Assembly: GCA_031287245.1 (NCBI GenBank)
Contig: JAITTD010000273.1
Span: 1 to 10,300 of the forward strand
DNA from: Bacteroidales bacterium
Lineage (GTDB): Bacteria > Bacteroidota > Bacteroidia > Bacteroidales > UBA4181
Direction: 5' to 3'
Length of the DNA stretch: 10,300 nucleotides
The notes under the pieces are model-generated. The model was not told the DNA's origin, searched no databases, and saw only the letters and a list, made by a program, of their open reading frames with translations. Positions 1-6,590 of this stretch are shown piece by piece. Positions within the stretch are counted from its first letter, which is position 1; the number at the start of each line of letters is the position of its first letter. Position numbers and translations under genes: made by a program.

Positions 1-6
1 ATAAAT

Positions 7-138
7 GAGGCTGTCTCAAAAGCCTCTTTTGCACGTCATTGCGAGGGCGAAGCCCGGGCGCCATCCAGTAATAATCAATGTTCTGGATTGCTTCGCCTAC
101 GGCTCGCAATGACGAATCCGGACTTTCGAGACAGCCTC
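7..138. mobile_element. MITE-like palindromic element with IS-type terminal inverted repeats
   Basis: The outer ends are inverted repeats: GAGGCTGTCTCAAAAG at 7-22 matches the reverse complement of 123-138 at 15 of 16 positions, with the outermost 11 bases perfect. The 132-bp unit has no coding capacity and encloses a second palindrome (34-114). Matched ends around a short non-coding core are typical of a MITE mobilised by an insertion-sequence transposase in trans. A target-site duplication cannot be judged, because only six bases lie to its left and no obvious match is seen on the right. It begins five bases past the TAG stop of the adjacent adenylating enzyme, so its RNA hairpin could also end or stabilise the transcript. 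There is no U-tract. Family membership is inferred. Confidence 0.55.
34..114. repeat. Inner REP-like palindrome
   Basis: CGTCATTGCGAG at 34-45 is perfectly inverted at 103-114. The stem continues imperfectly inward: GGCGAAGC near 46-53 pairs with the reverse complement of bases around 90-97, and ATCCAG near 62-67 pairs with CTGGAT at 83-88. The AT-rich loop spans about 69-82. A 'CGTCATTGCGAG ... CTCGCAATGACG' palindrome is a widely dispersed intergenic repeat type in several bacterial phyla (general knowledge, not searched here). It probably forms a long hairpin in RNA read from either strand. Confidence 0.65.
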
Positions 139-143
139 TTGTC

Positions 144-1418
144 CTATTCTTTGCTCCCGATTCGCTCGTCAATGATGCGTTTGGTTTTGCCGGTGCGCGG
201 GTTACTATCCAGGATAGTCGTGTCGCCAAACACCAATTCGGGAATGTGAATGTGTCCGATTTTCGCTTCCGACAGTATCATTGGACGTTCTTCGTAGAGA
301 GCAGCCAAATAATCCGCTGCGTGTTCCTGTGCCCCGGCAGCATTATCGGTCGCTACGCGTACTGTCAATTTGTCTTTGCCTTCGGTGTGGGTTATCACCA
401 ATTGGTAATTGAGTATATCGACCCCTTCTACCGGCACGAAGATGCCCCGTATATCCTCGTAATACAGAGAGATAGGTCCAATGCGCGCCCCTTCTTCGGC
501 GCGTCCGAGGAGTTTGAATTTGCGGTTGCTTGTGCCTTGCGGTTCCGTCCACACGCCTCGGTCGCCCAACGGGTACCGGATCATAGGTTGCAGGGTGCGA
601 TACAGTGAGGTAACGACCAAATTGCCTTCGCGTCCCGTTTCGTGTATCACTTCGCCTGTTTCTTCGTCTATTATTTCAAGGACTACGGCATAATCAAACG
701 CGCGGTGTTCATTGAAATTGCAACTGTCGTCGCAAAAGCCCACTATTCCGCCATCCACTAACGAGTAGCAGGAAGAGCGGATACTGACTCCCCGACAAAC
801 CGACTGTACAAATTGCCGCTGGTCGGGGAAAAACGTTTCACCGCCGAAATAGATGCGTTCGACAAAAGACAGGTCGATATGGTGCTCCTGCGCATATTGG
901 CAGATAGACACAATCGTTGTCGGCACGCCCGCCAGCACATTGGTTCGGTGTTGCTCAATGATATGAATAATATCGGGAAGCGGGGTGCTGCCCATAACCG
1001 GATATTCAATCAGGCTGATGGGGCACGCCTGTATCCAGGAATGTACGTAGAGAAAACTGGCATACATTTGCCCGCCGTAAAAAAGATTGGCGAAACGGTC
1101 GCCCGCTTTCACACCGTTATACATCATTGCCTGTCCGGTGAGTTCACAAAACGTTGCGTATTCATCTTTCGAGAAAACCGAAAACTTCGGAGCGCTGGTC
1201 GTGCCGCCGCTTTTGAAAGCGATACCGTCTTTGAACGGCTCGGTCAGCACCCGATTGTCGGCACCGGAGGTGTTGGCTTCCCAAAATTCAACTTGCCGAA
1301 TGACGGGCATTTGCTCTACTGTAACCGGCTTTTCGGGCAGGTTTTTACACAACTCCCTGTAATAGGGAGAATGTTGCCGTGCATATTGCAGGAGATAATC
1401 TAAATTGTATAATTTCAT
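144..1418 (-). CDS. PaaK/LuxE-like adenylate-forming enzyme (phenylacetate-CoA ligase family)
   Basis: A 424-residue cytoplasmic protein of the ANL adenylating superfamily, close in size to phenylacetate-CoA ligases. Enzymes of this family activate a carboxylic acid with ATP and pass it to a thiol. The ATP phosphate loop is SGGTTSAPK at residues 70-78. FGGE (191-194), RYPLGDRG (281-288) and LLGR (303-306) match the later family motifs. The C-terminal NPRTGKTKR stretch (406-414) supplies lysines where the adenylation lysine normally sits. It resembles the C-terminal half of the LuxC fusion at 6591-9050: both share NLF, a Y-P-x-G segment, an NVL/NVLAG-like G-x-PT motif and IY(F/Y)GGE. It is therefore a paralogue within the same cluster. 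The start codon lies 19 bp after the STAS stop and has no Shine-Dalgarno sequence. It ends in TAG, immediately before the palindromic element. The acid substrate cannot be told from the sequence. Confidence 0.85.
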   Translation of the reverse strand: MKLYNLDYLLQYARQHSPYYRELCKNLPEKPVTVEQMPVIRQVEFWEANTSGADNRVLTEPFKDGIAFKSGGTTSAPKFSVFSKDEYATFCELTGQAMMYNGVKAGDRFANLFYGGQMYASFLYVHSWIQACPISLIEYPVMGSTPLPDIIHIIEQHRTNVLAGVPTTIVSICQYAQEHHIDLSFVERIYFGGETFFPDQRQFVQSVCRGVSIRSSCYSLVDGGIVGFCDDSCNFNEHRAFDYAVVLEIIDEETGEVIHETGREGNLVVTSLYRTLQPMIRYPLGDRGVWTEPQGTSNRKFKLLGRAEEGARIGPISLYYEDIRGIFVPVEGVDILNYQLVITHTEGKDKLTVRVATDNAAGAQEHAADYLAALYEERPMILSEAKIGHIHIPELVFGDTTILDSNPRTGKTKRIIDERIGSKE

Positions 1419-1437
1419 CTTATATAATGTTTTTTAA

Positions 1438-1764
1438 TTATTCTATATTTGGTAACTCAACATTTTCGATAGAAAGTATTTGTGTGAACCCCGTCATATC
1501 CAAAATTTCTTTTATATCCGCGTTGATGCGGCGGAAGGCGAGTGTTGTTTTTGCTTCATTCGCGCTTTTTTGCAGCGACAAAAACAGGCGCAAGCCCGAA
1601 CTGCTGATGTAGGTCAGTTCGCTGCAATCCACAACCATATCTGCGGGTGGCGAGAGGATGAGGTCGGCGATTTTTTTGTCAAACACATTGGAGTTAGTAG
1701 TGTCGAGCCTTCCCGAAAGATTGATCACCACTTGTTCGCTGTTTTTTGTAATTGTTATTTCCAT
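1438..1764 (-). CDS. STAS-domain protein, anti-sigma factor antagonist (SpoIIAA/RsbV type)
   Basis: A single STAS domain of 108 residues, the usual length for SpoIIAA/RsbV proteins. The start ITITKNSEQVVINLSGRLD is the typical first beta strand and turn. DCSELTYISSSGLRLFLSL (46-64) contains the conserved SSG motif, with Ser55 at the place of the serine phosphorylated by anti-sigma kinases in SpoIIAA. In partner switching, the unphosphorylated form sequesters the HATPase kinase and a PP2C phosphatase restores it. Both partner types are encoded just upstream, so the function follows well from context. Its ATG lies 10 bp inside the end of the preceding reading frame, which implies translational coupling. 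No sigma factor is seen in the window, so the final output of the switch is unknown. Confidence 0.9.
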   Translation of the reverse strand: MEITITKNSEQVVINLSGRLDTTNSNVFDKKIADLILSPPADMVVDCSELTYISSSGLRLFLSLQKSANEAKTTLAFRRINADIKEILDMTGFTQILSIENVELPNIE

Positions 1765-1964
1765 AATTTCTTTTTTAATTGTAATTGATTCGTTTCTCCT
1801 GTTCTGCAGTAGTTCACTTCGTCCATAATTTGGCGGACGAGATGTATCCCCAGTCCTCCTGTCGGTCGTTGCTCCAAAGGGAGCGAGGTGTCGGCAGGGG
1901 GCGTTGCCGTGGGGTCGAATGCGATGCCGGTGTCTTCAACTGTGAATGAAAGTTCGTTTGCCAT
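1755..1964 (-). pseudogene. C-terminal half of HATPase domain, separated from its gene by an in-frame TAG
   Basis: These 69 codons lie in the same reading frame as the phosphatase gene and begin with an ATG directly after its TAG. They encode the missing half of a Bergerat-fold ATPase: VEDTGIAFDP at residues 9-18 is the G1 box and GGLGIHLVR at 36-44 is the G2 box. The N box lies upstream of the TAG. Alone, this piece cannot form an ATP site. If TAG is read through, a normal 679-residue protein results with no gap or insertion at the junction. Alternatives are a recent nonsense mutation, a sequencing error, or re-initiation at the adjacent ATG giving two chains that associate. No Shine-Dalgarno sequence precedes the ATG. 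Confidence 0.75.
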
Positions 1965-1967
1965 CTA
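1965..1967 (-). other. In-frame TAG inside a HATPase domain
   Basis: On the minus strand the codons read ACC TAG ATG GCA. Homology to GHKL ATPase domains continues on both sides in the same frame. The upstream strand (IVIRVT) and the downstream strand (ELSFTVEDTG) are spaced as in intact domains if TAG counts as one turn residue. Two other genes in the window (ending at 144 and 5016) use TAG as a plain stop, which argues against general reassignment of this codon in the host. Confidence 0.85.
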
Positions 1968-3794
1968 GGTTACGCGAATCACTATCTGCCGGTCTGTTTC
2001 GCCGCCGTAGGCATACTGAACGATATTCGCTACGACTTCTTCCAACGCCAGATTGAGTTTCATCGTCAGGGCGGGGGGCAGTTGCAACTCGCGTCCTATC
2101 GTTTCCAAAAAAGTGTTGATGTGTGCTATTTCGGATGTTTTGTTGGGTAATATCAGTTCGTGCGGGAACGAATAGTTTACTGCCAACAGGGCGATGTCGT
2201 CGTTTTGTTCGGCACCGTTCACATACGTTTGTACGGCACGTTCTACCCGTTTGGCAATTTTTACGGGAGGATCGTTGGGGCTTGTATCCGCCAGAGTATC
2301 AAGCAGCCGCCGGTTGCCAAACAGTTCTTTTTTGCTGTTTTCCGCCTCCGTCAGTCCGTCCGTATAGAGCAGCAAAGTGGTATGATTCTCAAGTTGCAAT
2401 TTTTCCGTTTTGTAGGGATAATCGTTCATCACGCCTGCCGGAATATTGGCATTGATGTGCATAAAAGCCGGTTTATTCCCGCAGGAAAGGAGCACGGGCG
2501 GGTTATGACCGGCATTGCAATACTGCATTTCGCCGGTTTGCAAATCCAGCGCGGCAACAAAGAGGGTAACAAACATATTGCCCGATTCGTGTTCGGTCAA
2601 CAGGGCATTGATGGCGCGAAGTATCTCGGCAGGGTCACTGAAATAATTGACCAGCGCATCGAATGTGCTTTTTGTAATCGCCATAAACAAGGCGGCAGGT
2701 ATCCCTTTGCCCGACACGTCGCCGATGAGAAAGTAGAGTTTATTGTCTTTGATGAGAAAATGGTAGAGGTCGCCGCCCACCGCCTTCGCCGGCTTGATAT
2801 AAGCGAAAACATCCACATCCTCGCGCGAGGGGAATGGCGGAAAAACCTTAGGCAACAGGCTCATCTGTATCTTCGTGGCAATCTTGAGTTCCGCTTCCGC
2901 ACTCACGAGCGGACGTGTTATATGCTTGACAGTCCAGCGCATCAAAACAATGGCAGCCGCAATGCTCAGGAGAAATATAATCGCCAGCGTGATTGTCATT
3001 TTGTGAAAATCGGCAAGCACTTCATCTTTGTCAATCAGCAGTACCATTTGCCAATCCATCGCAGGCACAGGAATGCACAGTTTCAGTTTGTCCGAATGGT
3101 CGGCAGCCAAAACATCACTTGCCGAATGTCCCAACAGGCTTGAATCACTGTGGGCAATAAACCGTCCGCCTTTGCTGATCATCATAGATACAGCCGATGG
3201 ATAAGGTATATCCCGACCCAGTAAGCGACTGAAATCTGCCATTGTTACATCCGCCGTTACCACACCTGTTTTAGTACCTTTTTTATCATACAGGACATCC
3301 GTACAGGTAACCATCAAAGCATTTCCGGCACCGGCATCAAAATAAGGCTCACTCCACGATTTCAATCCGGTTTGCATCGAATGTTTATACCAGTCCATCT
3401 CAAAATAATTGTAAGACGCCTTATCCTGAAGATATTTTACGGACAGCCGGTTCGTCGAATCCCGACTGAGGTAGATCATTTTAACAGGATTATCATAAGC
3501 AACGCTCATACCGACAAGTAATTTATTTATCTCCATCATCCGGGACAGTGCCTCAACTATCCGTTTATCGTTGTCAAAATCTTCCAGTATCCATTGTTTT
3601 ACAACCGTTATCTCGTCTTCAATTTCCGATAAATTGTTTTCCACAAATTCATACGAATAGCGCAAACTGTTTTCAGCCAATCTGTACGCTCCCTTCACAA
3701 CCGTATTTTTCGCCGACACAAAAAACAGCGTGAATGCCGCCACAAAAACAGCCACTGCTACGGCGATGATGAAGAATACTAACCGGTTAATCAT
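1965..3794 (-). CDS. Membrane dCache sensor - SpoIIE/RsbU PP2C phosphatase (with N part of a HATPase domain)
   Basis: This is a sensor phosphatase predicted to remove phosphate from a STAS protein, most likely the one encoded next (1438-1764). From the ATG at 3794 it has 609 residues up to an in-frame TAG. Order: transmembrane helix 4-27; extracytoplasmic double-Cache-like domain about 30-265; second helix 266-287; a very short linker containing ITRPL; SLLP (312-315) opening the PP2C domain; then GGDLYHF (340-346), IGDVSGKGIPAALF (357-370), YTDGLTEAEN (477-486) and NDD (531-533). All metal-binding aspartates (342, 359, 479, 533) are present. LALEEVVANIVQYAY (582-596) is the N box of a C-terminal HATPase domain whose other half lies after the TAG. 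The frame stays open up to 4136, but the start at 3794 is chosen because it has a good AAAGGAGAG, begins at the membrane helix and overlaps the MFS stop as ATGA. Confidence 0.88.
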   Translation of the reverse strand: MINRLVFFIIAVAVAVFVAAFTLFFVSAKNTVVKGAYRLAENSLRYSYEFVENNLSEIEDEITVVKQWILEDFDNDKRIVEALSRMMEINKLLVGMSVAYDNPVKMIYLSRDSTNRLSVKYLQDKASYNYFEMDWYKHSMQTGLKSWSEPYFDAGAGNALMVTCTDVLYDKKGTKTGVVTADVTMADFSRLLGRDIPYPSAVSMMISKGGRFIAHSDSSLLGHSASDVLAADHSDKLKLCIPVPAMDWQMVLLIDKDEVLADFHKMTITLAIIFLLSIAAAIVLMRWTVKHITRPLVSAEAELKIATKIQMSLLPKVFPPFPSREDVDVFAYIKPAKAVGGDLYHFLIKDNKLYFLIGDVSGKGIPAALFMAITKSTFDALVNYFSDPAEILRAINALLTEHESGNMFVTLFVAALDLQTGEMQYCNAGHNPPVLLSCGNKPAFMHINANIPAGVMNDYPYKTEKLQLENHTTLLLYTDGLTEAENSKKELFGNRRLLDTLADTSPNDPPVKIAKRVERAVQTYVNGAEQNDDIALLAVNYSFPHELILPNKTSEIAHINTFLETIGRELQLPPALTMKLNLALEEVVANIVQYAYGGETDRQIVIRVT

Positions 3795-5032
3795 AATATA
3801 TACTCTCCTTTTATCTTGGGAATCAACAACATAACCACTGATGAAACCGCCAGCACACAACCATTGACAGCCATCAGCGGCATCACTCCGATTTGGTCGC
3901 TGAGAAAGCCGACAAAGGCATAACTCAACGGGATGACCGCGCCGGCAATTGTATTGACGATAGAGAAAAATCGTCCCTGAATGTAAACAGGGACGTACAT
4001 TTGGAAAATCGTCATCATCGACACGTTCACTAAGCCAAGTCCCACGCCGAATAGAAAAACAAACCCGAACGTCAGGTATTCGTGCCGGCAAAACGACAGT
4101 CCGACAAGCGATATGCCACAGAGCAAAATAGCCCAAAACCCGCCGGTGTAGCGATTAAACTTACGGGAAACGCGTCCCAGCACGGTTGTGATTGCGACGA
4201 TGCCGATAGCCAGCGACACTTCGTAGCCCGACATCAGCAAGGCTGTTCCGTCGAATACTGTTTTTGCAATGATAGGCAATGCCAGCACGATGGGCGACAC
4301 GAACAGGTTGACGACGGCAAAAAACACCAGCAACCACAGCAGCGCTTTATCTTTGTAAACATACAGAAATCCCTCGGCAAGGTCTTTCCAGTAGGAGGCT
4401 TTGGGAGCGTTTGCTTCATTCGTTGCCTCGTTTGATTTGACCGGAATTTTAGTAACTAACCGGGCAATCAACCAGGCGGATATTAAATAGCAGGCACAGT
4501 CGAGCGAAAACGCGCCCAACACACCCAGCGCAGTGATGGCAACCCCGGCACACGCTGCTCCCAAGGCTTGCGAAAAAGACGTGATGCCGCTGATAGCCGA
4601 CACCGCATTAGGAACTAAGGACGGTTTCACCACCACATTGAGGCTGCTTTGCAAAGAGGTCTCAAACAGCGGCTCGAAAGCATAAATCAGCACCGCAAAC
4701 ACGGCAAACAACAGGGGCAAATGATTGAATACAGGGAAGATAAGTATGACAATTCCGACAACGACGGCTTCGCCAATCAATGCCACCAGCATCGTTTTTT
4801 TCTTACTGTATTTGTCGGCAAACGTGCCCATAAACGGGGCGCAACCAAACGTGCCGAGCGCTGTGGCTGCCATAATAATCCCCAACAACGAACTGGCATT
4901 CTCAAATCCCGAGTCGAGCACCCACCAGGAAATGGCAAGGGCAAAAAATTTCGCGCCCACCGTTGAAATAAAACGGGCGGTGTATAATTTGCGGAAATCG
5001 GGAATCCCAATCAGACTATTTTCGTTTGTCAT
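3791..5032 (-). CDS. MFS transporter
   Basis: A 413-residue polytopic membrane protein of the major facilitator superfamily with about 12 hydrophobic segments, the usual size. GTFADKYSKKK at residues 69-79 is the family's signature loop between helices 2 and 3. A longer hydrophilic stretch around 205-225 (KIPVKSNEATNEANAPKAS) is the central loop between the two six-helix halves. It looks most like the drug/siderophore/lysophospholipid efflux branch, but the substrate cannot be assigned. Its ATG lies 17 bp inside the upstream GNAT fusion gene, and its TGA overlaps the phosphatase ATG by 4 bp. It is thus embedded in the regulatory block. A role in exporting the cluster's acyl product is a reasonable inference from context only. 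Confidence 0.85.
   Translation of the reverse strand: MTNENSLIGIPDFRKLYTARFISTVGAKFFALAISWWVLDSGFENASSLLGIIMAATALGTFGCAPFMGTFADKYSKKKTMLVALIGEAVVVGIVILIFPVFNHLPLLFAVFAVLIYAFEPLFETSLQSSLNVVVKPSLVPNAVSAISGITSFSQALGAACAGVAITALGVLGAFSLDCACYLISAWLIARLVTKIPVKSNEATNEANAPKASYWKDLAEGFLYVYKDKALLWLLVFFAVVNLFVSPIVLALPIIAKTVFDGTALLMSGYEVSLAIGIVAITTVLGRVSRKFNRYTGGFWAILLCGISLVGLSFCRHEYLTFGFVFLFGVGLGLVNVSMMTIFQMYVPVYIQGRFFSIVNTIAGAVIPLSYAFVGFLSDQIGVMPLMAVNGCVLAVSSVVMLLIPKIKGEYIL
3803..3812 (-). promoter_or_regulatory. Strong Shine-Dalgarno site for the phosphatase gene
   Basis: AAAAGGAGAG on the minus strand ends 8 bases before the ATG at 3794 and lies within the last codons of the MFS gene (K-G-E). It is the only purine-rich, anti-SD-like leader of the cluster, and it decides the start at 3794 against the upstream in-frame ATGs. 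Confidence 0.7.
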
Positions 5033-6491
5033 AATCCATTTTTATAGCGTCTATCATCCATTTATCTTTCGCAGGGTCGGTCAATTTGATTTCTTCAAAG
5101 TAAGGGTCAACATTGCCCACGTATTGCATTACCAATAAATCGCCCGTTTCTATTCCGGGTATAATTCCGGTGAATAAATAACCCGCTGCTTCTCCTTCGC
5201 GGATGGCATATTCCAGCCCCGGGTCGCCCAAGCGCAAATAGAGGTTCCAAGTTTTCACCGCATTAAATTCGGAAACCAGCTTGATTTTTTGCAGATAATC
5301 GCCCAATCCATCCCCAATTTGACGTACCGCAATAAAACAAAGTCCGAACGTATCGTTGCGGTGAGTGGTTTGCCGACAGGACGCAGGCAAACTGTATTCG
5401 GCGGGCTTCAATTCTTTCATTTGTACCCCGATACGGGCATAAATGCGCCGGATGCGGTCGGCATAAGCGGCGGGCAAATAGATTTCGCTCACCGTATTTG
5501 TCAAAGACTTGTAATGCACAATGAACGTTTGCCGCTCTGCTTTTTGCCGGTCGAAATTCTTGAAATTCACGTTCTGCGGGATGTAATTCAGCAACACGCA
5601 ACAGGGATACATCCCCAACTGGTCGCTAACCCGCTGACTGGCGGTGTGCAGCGTTACACATTCGGCAAAAACACCCCGTTTTCCTTTGTCGGCTATCTTT
5701 TTGAGCAGGTAACTCCAGATTTTGTCGGACAAGTGCATCCCCCGGAATGCCGGCGACACGACCAGTGAGCCCATTTCCATTATCCCCGGCATCATCGAAT
5801 CTTCATTTCCGATGGCAACGCCGGCAATGATTCCGTCGAGCGTAGCCGCTGTGGTGATGATGTAATCGTCGCGTGCGGCAACCTCCCGAAGATAGTCCGG
5901 ATTATAAAGGGAGTTTTTCAGATAGGTGTATCCGTAGGCTGTGTAAAGGCAACGCGCCACGTTAAGCGCTTCCTCGTCGCGGAAATCGTGCAGGGTGATG
6001 TCTTGTTCCGCATACCGAACGGATTGCACGGGGCAATATTCGTGTTCGGTTACTTCCTTCGGATTGCTCAGATATTTTGTTAGCGTGATTTCTTTTCCTT
6101 CGGCACCCAGATAGCTAAAACTGAGCTTATCCACCATTTTAGAAATCAGGAAAGTGCCCAATCCTTTCTGATGGACAGCATCATCTACGGTTTGCACACT
6201 TTGCGGGTCATACTTAGGCGCAGTGTCCAAGGTAAAGGGGATGCCCATTTCCCTGATTTTGATTTCGACAAACGAGGCAGACTCGTTGACTGTCAAGTCA
6301 AATTCCGCTTCGCCCTGTTTGCTGTCGAACGCATAGCGCACCACATTGGAAAGCACCTCTTCCAACGCCAATTGGAGTTGGTTGTTTTCTTTTTCCGAAA
6401 ATCCTTTCTCGCGACAGAAGGCTTCCACGAAGCTCAATGCCGGAAGGATACTGCGGTTGCTGTTGTTCAGTGTTAATTTTAATGGGAGCAT
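5016..6491 (-). CDS. HATPase (RsbW-like anti-sigma kinase) fused to GNAT acetyltransferase region
   Basis: A 491-residue cytoplasmic fusion. Residues 1-140 form a GHKL/RsbW-like ATPase: N box LALEEVLSNVVRYAF at 41-55 (Glu45, Asn49), G1 region EMGIPF at 81-86, and G2 box GLGTFLISKMV at 110-120. In such kinases the G1 box begins with Asp (D-x-G); here that place is Glu81. Residues about 165-305 look like a GNAT fold: VVSPAFRGMHLSDKIWSYLL at 244-263 fits the acetyl-CoA pyrophosphate loop (R-G-x-x), followed by a beta strand and the QRVSDQLGMYPCCVLLNY segment. The rest (to 491) is another alpha/beta region I cannot name. By neighbourhood, the ATPase half should phosphorylate or bind the STAS protein at 1438-1764. 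The target of the acetyltransferase half is unknown. It follows a 99-bp gap with no Shine-Dalgarno sequence and ends in TAG inside the MFS gene. Confidence 0.82.
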   Translation of the reverse strand: MLPLKLTLNNSNRSILPALSFVEAFCREKGFSEKENNQLQLALEEVLSNVVRYAFDSKQGEAEFDLTVNESASFVEIKIREMGIPFTLDTAPKYDPQSVQTVDDAVHQKGLGTFLISKMVDKLSFSYLGAEGKEITLTKYLSNPKEVTEHEYCPVQSVRYAEQDITLHDFRDEEALNVARCLYTAYGYTYLKNSLYNPDYLREVAARDDYIITTAATLDGIIAGVAIGNEDSMMPGIMEMGSLVVSPAFRGMHLSDKIWSYLLKKIADKGKRGVFAECVTLHTASQRVSDQLGMYPCCVLLNYIPQNVNFKNFDRQKAERQTFIVHYKSLTNTVSEIYLPAAYADRIRRIYARIGVQMKELKPAEYSLPASCRQTTHRNDTFGLCFIAVRQIGDGLGDYLQKIKLVSEFNAVKTWNLYLRLGDPGLEYAIREGEAAGYLFTGIIPGIETGDLLVMQYVGNVDPYFEEIKLTDPAKDKWMIDAIKMDYDKRK

Positions 6492-6504
6492 TTCAAATAT
6501 TTTT

Positions 6505-6538
6505 CATACGAAAATAATTTTTATAAAGTTGTCGTATG
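6505..6538. repeat. Inverted repeat in the mid-cluster gap (inner)
   Basis: CATACGA at 6505-6511 and TCGTATG at 6532-6538 form a perfect 7-bp inverted repeat with a 20-base, very AT-rich loop. It lies 14 bp before the start codon of the HATPase-GNAT gene and one base from the next hairpin. It may be an operator or an RNA hairpin affecting translation of the regulatory block. No convincing promoter was found with it. Confidence 0.5.
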
Positions 6539-6539
6539 G

Positions 6540-6590
6540 AACCCTCATCGGATTTTCATATCCTTTGGTGATTGAAAAATCATGAGGGTT
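6540..6590 (-). promoter_or_regulatory. Long imperfect hairpin directly after the LuxC-fusion stop
   Basis: AACCCTCAT (6540-6548) and ATGAGGGTT (6582-6590) pair perfectly. The stem extends inward through GATTTTCA (6551-6558) against TGAAAAATC (6573-6581). The repeat touches the TGA stop of the upstream gene. No run of U follows in the transcribed direction, so it is not a classical intrinsic terminator. A 3'-end stabiliser, partial terminator or processing site separating the enzyme block from the regulatory block is more likely. Confidence 0.55.

Noticed and set aside
1965..1967. Reassignment of TAG to a sense codon in the host
   Set aside because: Genes ending at 144 and 5016 use TAG. Read-through there would run into a palindromic repeat or into the MFS gene out of frame.
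2160..3143. 327-codon open frame on the plus strand
   Set aside because: It lies opposite the conserved PP2C domain and its translation shows no family motifs, so it is a shadow frame.
3795..4136. N-terminal extension of the phosphatase reading frame to 4136
   Set aside because: It overlaps the MFS gene in another frame and has no domain likeness. The ATG at 3794 has a strong Shine-Dalgarno sequence and starts at the membrane helix.
2037..6372. Shared TCTTCCAACGCCA near 2040 and 6359
   Set aside because: It encodes the LALEE N box in both HATPase domains, so it reflects homology and not a DNA repeat.
6492..6590. Bacteroidota-type promoter in the mid-cluster gap
   Set aside because: TATTTTCG on the minus strand resembles TAnnTTTG, but no TTTG element is found at the expected distance upstream.
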